Source: Xylophilus ampelinus (GTDB lineage Bacteria > Pseudomonadota > Gammaproteobacteria > Burkholderiales > Burkholderiaceae_C). Taken from it: 64,000 nt of DNA. This document shows, piece by piece, positions 15,321-24,295 of this stretch. The first letter of the stretch is position 1. The number at the start of each line of letters is the position of its first letter. The DNA is taken from NCBI RefSeq assembly GCF_901875635.1, contig NZ_CABFMN010000139.1:1-64000 (forward strand). The letters are read 5' to 3'. Position numbers and translations under genes: made by a program. The notes beneath the pieces are model-generated. The model was not told where the DNA came from. It searched no databases and saw only the letters and a list, made by a program, of their open reading frames with translations.

Positions 15321-16820
15321 CTACATGCGGAAAGCGCCGTAGGCCGCGGGCTGTGCGGACAGGCGGCCCGCGACGTCGAGCAGTTGTGCCAGCACAGCAC
15401 GGGTGCGCTCGGGCTCGACGATGGCATCGCACCACAGCTGGCGCGCCCAGTTCAGCGCCCCGGCCTCGTCGTCGGGCGCGTCGGGCGATGCCGAGGCGCG
15501 GGCGCCGGGCCACATCAGCAGCGCGTTGGGCTTGAAGGCGCGGCCACCCAGCGCGTGGTAGGCCGCGCCGTGGGCGCGGCCGGTGATGACGGTGAACTTG
15601 GGCACGTCGGCGTTGGCCACCGCGTTCAGCAGCTTGGCGCCGTGGCGGCCGACGTTGGTCTGGCCCGGCCGGCTGCTGTCGGCGAAGCCGGGGGAGTCGA
15701 CGAGGAACACCAGCGGGATGTCGCGCTGGCCGCACAGCTGCACGAAGTGCGCGCCCTTGGCACCGGCCTGCGCGGTGAGCAGGCCGTGGCCGGCGACGAT
15801 GCCGACCTCGAAGCCTTCGATGCGGGCGAAGCCGCACACCAGCGTCTCGCCGTGCAGCTGCTTGAACTCCTGGAACTGGCTGCCGTCCACCAGCCGCGCC
15901 AGGATGTCGCGGCAGTCGGCGCCTTCGACCGCGCCGACGGCGGCCAGGCCCGCCAGTTCCCGAGGGTCGTGCAGCGGCGGCGCGGGCTCGGCGCGTGTCC
16001 AGCGCAGCCGCGGCGGCTCGCCCAGGTGTGCGACGATGCGCCGGGTGATGGCCAGCGCGTGCTCGTCGTCATCGGCCATGTGGTCGGTGACGCCGCTCAG
16101 GCGGCTGTGCATCTCGGCGCCGCCCAGCGGCTCGATGTCGATGACCTCGCCGGTGGCGGCGAACACCAGCTGAGGGCTGCCCAGGAACATGGCGCCCTGC
16201 TTGCGGATGATCACCACCTCGTCGCACAGCGCGGGGATGTAGGCTCCGCCCGCCGTGGAGGGGCCGTGCACGAGGGCGATCTGTGCAATGCCTTCGGCCG
16301 ACATCTTGACCTGGTTGTACATGATCGAGCCAGCCTGGCCTTCGTCGGGGAAGATGTTGGCCAGATCGGGCAGGAAGCCGCCACCGGACTGGACCATCGT
16401 GATGCACGGCAGGCGGTGGTGCCACGCAAACAGCTGTGCCCGCGTGTGCCGCTTGGTGGTCATGCCGAACATGGTGCCGCCCTTCACCGTGGCGTCATTC
16501 ACCAGCAACATGCACCAGCGCCCGCAGACCTGGCCCACGCCGGTGATCATCGTGGCGCCTGGGGGCACGCCCTCGTACAGGTCGGCGCCGGCGAGTTGGC
16601 CGATCTCGAAGAAAGGCGAGCCGGGGTCGAGCAGCGCCTGCACGCGCTCGCGCGGCAGCATCTGGCCGCGGCTCTTGTGCAGTTTGCGCGCCTTCTCGCT
16701 GCCGCCGGTCAGGGCCTCGTCGAGCCGCGCGCTCAGGCGGGCCATCAGTTGGCGGTAGGCCTGCTCGCGCCGGGCAAAACGCTCGTCGCGGAGGGTGTCT
16801 AACGTTGCTGGCGATGTCAT
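15321..16820 (-). CDS. Acyl-CoA carboxylase beta subunit, CT2 (degenerate C-lobe)
   Basis: The protein has 499 residues, the same length as CT1, and is collinear with it, so the two are tandem duplicates that have since diverged. The N-lobe is intact ('SGGGF' from 145, 'STAGGAY' 188-194). The C-lobe has the same change as CT1: 'GRAHGAA' in place of 'GGSYGAG', and the segment after 'MWPGARASAS' is shortened. It is the first gene of the leftward pair and is divergent from CT3 across a 190-base gap with operator site S3. The acyl-CoA substrate cannot be read from sequence. Confidence 0.9.
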   Translation of the reverse strand: MTSPATLDTLRDERFARREQAYRQLMARLSARLDEALTGGSEKARKLHKSRGQMLPRERVQALLDPGSPFFEIGQLAGADLYEGVPPGATMITGVGQVCGRWCMLLVNDATVKGGTMFGMTTKRHTRAQLFAWHHRLPCITMVQSGGGFLPDLANIFPDEGQAGSIMYNQVKMSAEGIAQIALVHGPSTAGGAYIPALCDEVVIIRKQGAMFLGSPQLVFAATGEVIDIEPLGGAEMHSRLSGVTDHMADDDEHALAITRRIVAHLGEPPRLRWTRAEPAPPLHDPRELAGLAAVGAVEGADCRDILARLVDGSQFQEFKQLHGETLVCGFARIEGFEVGIVAGHGLLTAQAGAKGAHFVQLCGQRDIPLVFLVDSPGFADSSRPGQTNVGRHGAKLLNAVANADVPKFTVITGRAHGAAYHALGGRAFKPNALLMWPGARASASPDAPDDEAGALNWARQLWCDAIVEPERTRAVLAQLLDVAGRLSAQPAAYGAFRM

Positions 16821-16834
16821 GGGCGAGTTGAAAT

Positions 16835-16863
16835 TTGATGACCTAACAAATGTTTGGTATTCT
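16835..16863 (+). promoter_or_regulatory. Promoter of the CT3-biotin carboxylase operon
   Basis: A sigma-70-type promoter: -35 TTGATG (16835-16840), a 17-base spacer (16841-16857) and -10 TATTCT (16858-16863). The spacer is almost exactly filled by operator-like site S3, so a bound repressor would block RNA polymerase. The start codon of CT3 is about 150 bases downstream, leaving a leader with no recognised element. Confidence 0.6.
16840..16859 (+). promoter_or_regulatory. Operator-like site S3
   Basis: GACCTAACAAATGTTTGGTA contains an 18-base near-perfect palindrome, ACCTAACA-AA-TGTTTGGT, with one mismatch, and the CNAACRNWYG core. It is the most symmetric member of the six sites and lies between the divergent CT2 and CT3 transcription units. 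Confidence 0.6.
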
Positions 16864-17010
16864 AGCGGTGTGACTGCCGTACGCGCAATGCGGCCCTGAT
16901 CTCCGATCGCCGGCAGTCCCCAATCTCCCGACGCACATGCTGAACGACATGCATTTCTTTACCCGGCCAACATCCCCGACGCTTTCTGTCGGCATGGATC
17001 GGGCGGCGCC

Positions 17011-18582
17011 ATGAGCATCCTGGCATCCGCCATCACCGCCAGCCCCGAGGAGCTGCAGGCCAACCGCGTGGCCTATGAGGCCCGCGTGGCCGATCTGCGC
17101 GCGCGCCGCACGGCGGCATTGGCGGCCGGCTCGGCCGCGGCCCGCCAGCAGCTGCGCGACGGCGGCCAGATGCTGGTGCGCGAGCGCATCAGCGCCTTGC
17201 TCGACCCGGGCTCGCCCTTCCTCGAACTGTGCCAGCTGGCTGGTGAGGGCCTGTACGGCGACGATCCACCCGGCGCCGGCGTCGTCACCGGCGTGGGCAT
17301 GATCGCCGGGCGGCCATGCATGGTCATCGCCAGCGATCCCACGGTCAACGACGGCGCCTACAACGCCCATACCTGCAAGCGGCACGTGCGCGCGCAGCGC
17401 TTCGCGTGGCAGCACCGCCTGCCGTGCGTGACGATGCTGCAGCCCGGCGCGCAGCCGCCCGGCGCCAGGCAGGGTGTGTTCGCCGACGAGGGCCAGTTCG
17501 GCTCGATCCTGTACAACCAGACGCGCATGTCGCGCGAGGGCATCGCGCAGATCTGCAGCGTGCACGGCCCCGCGGCGGATGCGGCGGCGTTCGTGGCCGC
17601 GATGTGCGACGAGGTGGTCGTGGTGCGCGAGCGCGGTGCGTTGGCCTTCGGCGCAGCCGTTCCGGCGCCCGCCGACGCCGAGCGCGCCAACCGCGAGGAC
17701 GGCGTCACCGACCGGCTGGCCGAGAGTGATGCGCACGCCATCGCCATCCTGCGCGACCTGGTCGGCCACCTGGGCGATGTGCCCAAGCAGCGGCGCGACG
17801 TGGCCGAGCCGCGCGAGCCGCTGCACGACACGCGCGAGATCTACGGCCTCGTCAGCGCCGACCCGCGCGTGCCCACCAGCAACCGCGAGATCGTGCTGCG
17901 CCTGATCGACGGCAGCGACCTGCACGAGTTCAAGCCCGAGTTCGGCGACACGCTGATCACCGGCTTCGCGCGCATCCAGGGTTTCGACATCGGCATCCTG
18001 TGCAACAACGGCGTGCTGTTCTCCGAGAGCGCGCTCAAGGCCACGCAGTTCATCGACCTGTGCTGCAAGCGCGACATCCCGCTGCTGTTCATGGCCGACA
18101 TCAACGGCTTCATGGTCGGCCGCGAGGCCGAGGAGGCCGGCATCGCCAAGCACGGCGCGAAGATGATCACCGCGATGACCTGCGCCAACGTGCCCAAGTA
18201 CACCTTGATCATCGGCGGCTCCTACGGCGCGGGCTACCTCGCGATGTGCGGCCGCGCGTTCAAGCCCAATGCGATGATGATGTGGCCCAACGGCCGTGCC
18301 GCGATCATGGGCCCCGACCAGGCCGCCACCACCTTGGCGATGGTCAAGGACGACCAGCACAAGCGCGACGGCACGAGCTGGACCGACGCCGAGCGCGAAG
18401 CCTACAAGGCGCCGGTGCGCAAGACCTTCGAGGACTTCGCCAACGCCTACAACTTTGCGCGCAACACCTGGTGCGACCTGATCGTCGAGCCGGCCGAAAC
18501 GCGCGACGTGATGGCGATGCTGCTCGACCTGGCCGGCCGCGTGCCGGCGGTGCCCTCGCGCTTCGGCGTGTTCCGGATGTAA
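17011..18582 (+). CDS. Acyl-CoA carboxylase beta subunit, CT3 (degenerate N-lobe)
   Basis: The protein has 523 residues and the C-terminal tail 'FGVFRM' of the methylcrotonyl-CoA carboxylase beta family. Its N-lobe acyl-CoA site is ruined at the residues that matter: 'SGG' is 'PGA' (145-147), 'STAGGAY' is 'AADAAAF' (188-194), and the 'LGGGEMHSRVSG' segment is missing. The numbering here is collinear with CT1, so the replacements are unambiguous. The C-lobe is intact, with 'GGSYGAG' (402-408) and 'MGPDQAA' (433-439). It is followed 14 bases later by a biotin carboxylase/carrier gene. It is unlikely to work as a homo-oligomer (inference). Confidence 0.9.
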   Translation: MSILASAITASPEELQANRVAYEARVADLRARRTAALAAGSAAARQQLRDGGQMLVRERISALLDPGSPFLELCQLAGEGLYGDDPPGAGVVTGVGMIAGRPCMVIASDPTVNDGAYNAHTCKRHVRAQRFAWQHRLPCVTMLQPGAQPPGARQGVFADEGQFGSILYNQTRMSREGIAQICSVHGPAADAAAFVAAMCDEVVVVRERGALAFGAAVPAPADAERANREDGVTDRLAESDAHAIAILRDLVGHLGDVPKQRRDVAEPREPLHDTREIYGLVSADPRVPTSNREIVLRLIDGSDLHEFKPEFGDTLITGFARIQGFDIGILCNNGVLFSESALKATQFIDLCCKRDIPLLFMADINGFMVGREAEEAGIAKHGAKMITAMTCANVPKYTLIIGGSYGAGYLAMCGRAFKPNAMMMWPNGRAAIMGPDQAATTLAMVKDDQHKRDGTSWTDAEREAYKAPVRKTFEDFANAYNFARNTWCDLIVEPAETRDVMAMLLDLAGRVPAVPSRFGVFRM

Positions 18583-18596
18583 GGCGGGCCAGCACC

Positions 18597-20600
18597 ATGT
18601 TCAAGAAGATTCTGATTGCGAACCGCGGCGAGATCGCCTGCCGCATCGCCCGCACCTGCCGCCGCCTGGGCGTGGCGGTGGCGGGCGTGCACTCGGCTGC
18701 CGACCGCGACGCGCTGCATGTGCGCGAGATCGGCGAGTCCGTCGAGATCGGCGGTGCCGCGGCTTCCGAGAGCTACCTGCGCATCGACGCGGTGATTGCT
18801 GCCGCGAAGTCGGTCGGCGCGCAGGCCATCCACCCCGGCTTCGGCTTCCTGGCCGAGAACGCGGCGTTCGCGCGCGCGGTCGAGGCCGCCGGGCTGGTTT
18901 TCATCGGCCCGACGCCCGAAGTCATCGAGCGCCTGGGCGACAAGGCGGCGGCCAAGCGCGAGGCCGACGCGGCCGGCGTTCCCATCGTGCCCGGCAGCCA
19001 GTCGCCGAGCACCGACCCCGCCGAGATCGCCGCCACCGTGCGGCGCGTCGGTCTGCCGGTCATGCTGAAGGCCGCCGCGGGCGGCGGCGGCAAGGGCATG
19101 CGCGGCATCGAGACAATGGACGGCCTGGCGCAGGAGATCGAGTCGGCGATGCGCGAGGCGAAGAACGCCTTCGGCGATGCCGGGTTGATCGTCGAGAAGC
19201 TGATCCGGCGCGGGCGCCACATCGAGATCCAGATCGCCGGCGACGGCCAGGGCAAGGTCATCCATCTCTTCGAGCGCGAGTGCACGCTGCAACGACGCCA
19301 CCAGAAGGTGATCGAAGAAGCGCCCGCCGCGAACCTGAGCGCGGCGATGCGCGACCGTATGGCGGCCGATGCCGTGCGCCTGGGCGAGCGGCTGAAGTAC
19401 CGCGGCGTCGGCACGGTCGAGTTCATCGTCGGCGAGAAGGACTACCACTTCCTCGAGGTCAACCCGCGGCTGCAGGTCGAGCACCCGGTGACGGAGGCCA
19501 TCACCGGCCTGGACATCGTCGAGCTGATGATGCGCATCACCTCGGGCGAGGGCCTGCCGCTGGCGCAGGAGGACGTGCGCATCAGCGGCCACGCGGTCGA
19601 GGCGCGCATCTGCGCCGAGGACCCGGCGGCGAACTTCCTGCCTTCCACCGGGAGGCTCTCGCACGTGGGCTTCCCGAGCGCGGGCGTGCGCGTGGAGACC
19701 GGTGTGGAGTCGGGCGGCGAGGTCACGCCGTACTACGACTCGATGCTGGCCAAGCTGATCACGCACGCACCGACACGCGACGAGGCACTCGACCGGCTGG
19801 AGCGGGCGCTGGACGACACGCGGGTCTTCGGCGTCACCAGCAACATCGGCTTCCTGCAGCGCCTGATCGACCTGCCCGAGACGCGCAAGGCGACCTTCCA
19901 CACACGGCTGATCGACGAGCAGATCGAGGGCTGGGCGCTGGGCAAGGCCGAGCACGACGAACGCACACTGGCCATCGGTGCCATGCACTGGCTGCGCGGC
20001 GAGCGAGGTGACAGTGCCGGCAGCGCCCGCAGCCCGTGGGCCGCGTGGGGCGGCAGCGGCTGGCAGCTGAACAGCGGCGACGATGGCCTGGCACCGGTGC
20101 CCAGCGTGCACGTGGAAGGCTCCGACGGCGCCAGCGCCGAGATCCGCTTCGGGCCGGTGGCGCGCGACGGCAGCCTGCTCATCGGGGTCGGTACCGCGCG
20201 GCTGCGCCTGCGGCTCGGACCGGCTGGCGGAGAGGGCCGCTTCCTGGCCATTGCCGACGGCCTGCGCGAGCTGGTGACCGTGCACCGTGACGGCGACATG
20301 CTGCACGTGCAGGACGGCCGTGGCACGCACGCGCTGAAGGCGGTGCCGTACCTGTCCTACATCAGCGCGTCGGCACAGGCCAGCGGCGACGTGAAGGCGC
20401 CGATGATGGGGCTGATCCTGAAGGTAAACGTCGCGCCGGGTGACCGCGTCGACAAGGGTACGGTGGTCGCGATCCTCGAGTCGATGAAGATGGAGATGCG
20501 CATCACCGCGGACTGCGCCGGCACGGTGGCGGCGGTGAATTGCCGCGTCGGGCAGACGGTCGAGCGCAACGCGGTGGTGGTGTCGGTCATGCCGGAGTGA
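18597..20600 (+). CDS. Acyl-CoA carboxylase alpha subunit (biotin carboxylase + biotin carrier)
   Basis: The protein has 667 residues; the ATG at 18597 begins the classic 'MFKKILIANRGEIACRIART' start. Biotin carboxylase occupies about 1-450: ATP loop 'GGGGKGM' (162-168) and 'EVNPRLQVEHPVTE' (287-300). A linker/BT domain follows, then a biotinyl carrier with 'ESMKME' in which Lys631 is the biotin attachment site. This architecture matches MccA/AtuF/PccA. It carboxylates biotin with bicarbonate and ATP and passes CO2 to beta subunits. CT3 directly upstream is its obvious partner, perhaps together with CT1/CT2. A paralog is encoded at 58056. Confidence 0.95.
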   Translation: MFKKILIANRGEIACRIARTCRRLGVAVAGVHSAADRDALHVREIGESVEIGGAAASESYLRIDAVIAAAKSVGAQAIHPGFGFLAENAAFARAVEAAGLVFIGPTPEVIERLGDKAAAKREADAAGVPIVPGSQSPSTDPAEIAATVRRVGLPVMLKAAAGGGGKGMRGIETMDGLAQEIESAMREAKNAFGDAGLIVEKLIRRGRHIEIQIAGDGQGKVIHLFERECTLQRRHQKVIEEAPAANLSAAMRDRMAADAVRLGERLKYRGVGTVEFIVGEKDYHFLEVNPRLQVEHPVTEAITGLDIVELMMRITSGEGLPLAQEDVRISGHAVEARICAEDPAANFLPSTGRLSHVGFPSAGVRVETGVESGGEVTPYYDSMLAKLITHAPTRDEALDRLERALDDTRVFGVTSNIGFLQRLIDLPETRKATFHTRLIDEQIEGWALGKAEHDERTLAIGAMHWLRGERGDSAGSARSPWAAWGGSGWQLNSGDDGLAPVPSVHVEGSDGASAEIRFGPVARDGSLLIGVGTARLRLRLGPAGGEGRFLAIADGLRELVTVHRDGDMLHVQDGRGTHALKAVPYLSYISASAQASGDVKAPMMGLILKVNVAPGDRVDKGTVVAILESMKMEMRITADCAGTVAAVNCRVGQTVERNAVVVSVMPE

Positions 20601-20617
20601 CATTGGGGGGAAGGGTC

Positions 20618-20634
20618 CGCGGCCGATGGCCGCG
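20618..20634. terminator. Short stem-loop between convergent operons
   Basis: A 7-bp stem, cgcggcc (20618-20624) with ggccgcg (20628-20634), closes a 3-base loop within the 38-base gap between the convergent biotin carboxylase and ACAD genes. No T-tract follows. Confidence 0.35.
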
Positions 20635-20638
20635 CCCA

Positions 20639-21825
20639 TCAGCGCCTCACCTTTCCCAGCAGGCTGTCGCCGATGATGTTGCGCTGGATCTGGTTGGTGC
20701 CCTCGATGATCTGCAGCACCTTGGCGTCGCGGAAGTAGCGGTTGATCGGCACGTCGGCTGAGATGCCCGCGGCGCCGAACAGCTGCACCGCGTCGGTGGC
20801 CACGCGCATCGCGGTGTCGGTGGCGAAGCACTTGGCCATGGCCGCCACCGGGGCCAGGGCGGTGCCGGTCAGGCCCGCGTCCACCGCTGCGGCGGCGCTG
20901 TACACCAGCTGACGCGCGGCCTCGGTTTGCGTGGCCATGTCCGCCAGCATCCAGCGGATGCCCTGGTACTCGCTCACCGCACGGCCCCAGGTGACGCGGC
21001 CCTGCACGAACTCGATGGCGAGATCGACCGCGCCCTGCGCCAGGCCCACGCCGCGCGCGCCGATCAGCGGCCGGCTCTTGTTGAAGGCTTCCATCACTGC
21101 CTTGAAGCCGCGCCCGTCATCGCCAATTCGGTTGGCCTCGGGAACGAAGACCTCGTCGAGGAAGAGGGGGCACGAAGGCACACCGCGCGCGCCCATCTTG
21201 TCCTCGTGGCGCCCGACCGTGAAGCCCTTGCTGCCCCGCTCGACGATGAACAGGTTGATGGCGCCCGTGGTGTCGGCCTCGCCGGTCTTGGCGGCGACGA
21301 GCACGAAGTCGGCCACCGGCGAGTTGGTGCACCAGATCTTCGAGCCGCTGATGCGGTAGCCTCCTTCGCAGCGGCGCGCGCGCGTCCGAATGCCGGCCAC
21401 GTCGGAGCCGCTTTGCGGCTCGGTGGTGGAAAAGGCACCGCGCAACTGACCGGCGGCCAGCGGCCCGAGCAGGCGTTGCTTCTGCTGCTCAGTGCCGGCG
21501 GCGAGGATGGCGCCGAAGGGTACCCACTGCACGACCAGCAGGTACGCGGTGTTGTAGCAGACGCGCGCCAGCTCCTCGATGGCCACCGCGGCCGACAGCA
21601 TGCTGCCGGTGCCGCCGTACTCGGCCGGGAACGGGATCGCGAACAGCCCGGCCTCGCGCAGCAGCTCGAACATGTCCTGCGGGTACTCGGCCGTGCGGTC
21701 GATGGCGTCGGCGCGCGGCGCCACACGCTCGCGCGCCAGCCGGCGCACCATCTGACGGATCTGGCGCTGCTCTTCGCCGAGGGCGAAGGCCGGCGCGTTG
21801 CTCGTGCCGGCGCCGAGCACCGTCA

Positions 21826-21826
<1 letters not shown>
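20639..21826 (-). CDS. Acyl-CoA dehydrogenase
   Basis: The protein has 395 residues. The ATG at 21826 overlaps the MaoC stop by one base (TGATG). It has the full ACAD pattern: 'FPAEYGGTG', 'FSTTEPQSGSD', 'GSKIWCTN', and the C-terminal 'IIEGTNQIQRN' with Glu375 at the medium/short-chain ACAD catalytic-base position. Most other ACADs in the window lack this Glu. It is the last gene of the seven-gene IclR-led operon, which also supplies a hydratase and a crotonase for the following step. Substrate unknown. Confidence 0.94.
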
Positions 21827-22296
<470 letters not shown>

Positions 22297-22321
22297 GTGT
22301 TCTGCCTCGCTTGGTTCGGGT

Positions 22322-23131
22322 TCAGCGTGCGACCAGGTCCATCAACGCCGCCGACAGCGCCGGATAGCCGCTGTCGGCCGGAAGCACCGGGATGCGCCGC
22401 CCGTCGGTGTGCAAGCCCAGTGTGGGCTGGATGCGCTGCACCGGGCGCGCCTTTGCGGCGGCCAGGGCCTGGGCGGCATTGGCGCTGTTGCCGAGCAGCG
22501 CCAGGTTGCACAGGGTCGGGAAGATGATGACGCGGCGCCGTTCCGCGCAGTCGCGCAGCGCGTCGTGGGGATGGATCCAGAACGAGTCCACCGCCTCGCG
22601 GCCGTCGTGCGCGGCCACCTGGCCGGGCGGCGCCTCGGCGATGTAGAAGTAGGTGTCGAAGCGCTTGGGAGAAATCTCTGGCGTCACCCAGTGCGCGAAC
22701 GGCTGCAGCAGGTCGAGCGCCAGTTCGAGGCCCTCGCTGTGCACCATGTCGACGAAGGCCTCGGCCGACGCGGCAATGCGCTCGTGCCAGCGCTGCCACA
22801 GATCCCCGAGCGCCGCGGCGTCGAGCAGCCGCCCGTAGCGGCGCGCCAGCAGCAGGCCGCTCTCCTCGAAGGCCTCGCGCACGGCGGCGATGCGCAGCAC
22901 GAGGTCGTCCTCGACGAAGTGCACGCCCGATGGGACATGCTGGCGCAGCAGCGCGGCACGGTCGGCCGCGTCCACCTTGCCGCCCGGGAACACCGCCGCG
23001 CCGCGGGCAAAGTCGATCTCGTGGTGACGCACGACCATGAGGGCCTCGAGGCCCTGCGGCCCATCGCGCACCAGCACCACCGTGGCAGCCGCCAGCGCCT
23101 GCACACTCGGAGGAGCCACGGGGTCTGCCAT
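22322..23131 (-). CDS. Nudix hydrolase, NUDT19-like (probable CoA/acyl-CoA diphosphatase)
   Basis: The protein has 269 residues. The Nudix box is split: the 'FPGGK' element (48-52) is separated by about 30 residues from 'REAFEESG' (85-92). This long insertion is a hallmark of the NUDT19/RP2p group, which cleaves CoA and acyl-CoAs to 3',5'-ADP and (acyl-)phosphopantetheine (family knowledge). In an acyl-CoA operon it may relieve sequestration of CoA as dead-end thioesters or trim products (inference). It sits between the MaoC and ACAD genes with short gaps of 25 and 14 bases. Confidence 0.88.
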   Translation of the reverse strand: MADPVAPPSVQALAAATVVLVRDGPQGLEALMVVRHHEIDFARGAAVFPGGKVDAADRAALLRQHVPSGVHFVEDDLVLRIAAVREAFEESGLLLARRYGRLLDAAALGDLWQRWHERIAASAEAFVDMVHSEGLELALDLLQPFAHWVTPEISPKRFDTYFYIAEAPPGQVAAHDGREAVDSFWIHPHDALRDCAERRRVIIFPTLCNLALLGNSANAAQALAAAKARPVQRIQPTLGLHTDGRRIPVLPADSGYPALSAALMDLVAR

Positions 23132-23145
23132 GGAGGCTCCTTGCT

Positions 23146-24288
23146 TCAGACGCGCAGTTCCTGGGCGATGATCGTGCGCTGGATCTGCGAGGTACCGCCA
23201 CCGATGGTGGCCTGCATGCCCTCGCGGAAGTAGCGCTCGACGTCGGCTTCGGGCGTTGTGCCCAGGCCGCCGAAGATCTGCACCGCCTGGCGGCTCACGG
23301 TCTGCAGCGTCTCCGACGCGAACAGCTTGGCCATCGCCACCTCCTTGCGGCAGGGCAGGCCCCGCGCCGCCAGGTCGGCAGCCCGGTAGGTGAGCAGTCG
23401 CGCCGCGTCGGTCTGCGTCTGCATGTCGGCCAGCATGTGGCGGATGACCTGGAAGTCGAAGATGGGCTTGCCGAATTGCACGCGCTGCTTGGCGTAGGCC
23501 AGCGCATCGTCCACCGCGCCCTGGGCGTTACCGACGTAGCTGGCCGCCACTGCCACGCGCTCGAGCGCCAGGTGTTCGCCGGCGATGATCTTGAAGCCCT
23601 CGCCCGGGGCGCCCAGCATGTTGGACGCCGGGACGCGCACGTTGTCGAGGAAGATTTCGGTGGTCACGACCGAGCGGCGCGCCAGGGTCTGCAGCGGCCG
23701 GATCGTGAGGCCCGGCAGCTCGTTCGGAACGATGAAGACGCTCAGACCGTCGCGCTTGTCGGGGGTCTGCGCGGTGCGCACCAGCATCAGGATCACGGCG
23801 CCGCGGTTGGCCGCGCCGCTGCACCACAGCTTCTGGCCGTTGAGCACGTAGTGATCGCCGTCTGCTTCAGCGCGTGTCTGCACGTTGGCCACGTCGGAGC
23901 CCGCGCCGGGCTCCGACATCGAGATCGGGAAGCGCACTTCGCCGCGCATGAAGGGCTGCAGGAAACGCTGCTTCTGATCCTCGGTGCCGTGCAGCGAGAA
24001 GTTCATCGCGGTGAAGATGCCGCCGGCGATGGCCACCGAGAAGTCCACGCCGTAGGCCGACAGCGCCTCGCACATCAGCGCGTAGGAGAACACGTCGCCG
24101 CCATCTCCGCCGTCGGCCTCCGGTACCAGCAGGCGGTGAAAACCGAGTTGGGCCGCCTTCTCGTAGGCCTCGTAGGGGAAGGCGCGGTCCATGTCGCACT
24201 TGCGCACGTACTCGCGGCCGACGTCGCGGTCGAGCCAGCGGCGGACCGAGTCCTTCCAGGCCTGGCGCTCTTCGTCGAGGAAGTTCAT
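23146..24288 (-). CDS. Acyl-CoA dehydrogenase (isovaleryl-CoA dehydrogenase-type base)
   Basis: The protein has 380 residues. It has 'ISMSEPGAGSDVA' (122-134), 'GQKLWCSGA', and a C-terminal 'GGGTSQIQRTII' in which Gly replaces the Glu of medium-chain ACADs. A candidate base is Glu243 in 'LALERVAVA', the position and context used in isovaleryl-CoA dehydrogenase, which acts on branched chains. This supports, but does not prove, a branched substrate. It is preceded in the operon by a MmgE/PrpD protein and followed by the Nudix hydrolase. Confidence 0.94.
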   Translation of the reverse strand: MNFLDEERQAWKDSVRRWLDRDVGREYVRKCDMDRAFPYEAYEKAAQLGFHRLLVPEADGGDGGDVFSYALMCEALSAYGVDFSVAIAGGIFTAMNFSLHGTEDQKQRFLQPFMRGEVRFPISMSEPGAGSDVANVQTRAEADGDHYVLNGQKLWCSGAANRGAVILMLVRTAQTPDKRDGLSVFIVPNELPGLTIRPLQTLARRSVVTTEIFLDNVRVPASNMLGAPGEGFKIIAGEHLALERVAVAASYVGNAQGAVDDALAYAKQRVQFGKPIFDFQVIRHMLADMQTQTDAARLLTYRAADLAARGLPCRKEVAMAKLFASETLQTVSRQAVQIFGGLGTTPEADVERYFREGMQATIGGGTSQIQRTIIAQELRV

Positions 24289-24295
24289 CGCTGCC

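Noticed and set aside
13790..16820. CT1 and CT2 as a recent perfect duplication or assembly artefact
   Set aside because: The two proteins are collinear but differ at many positions throughout, so both are real and old.
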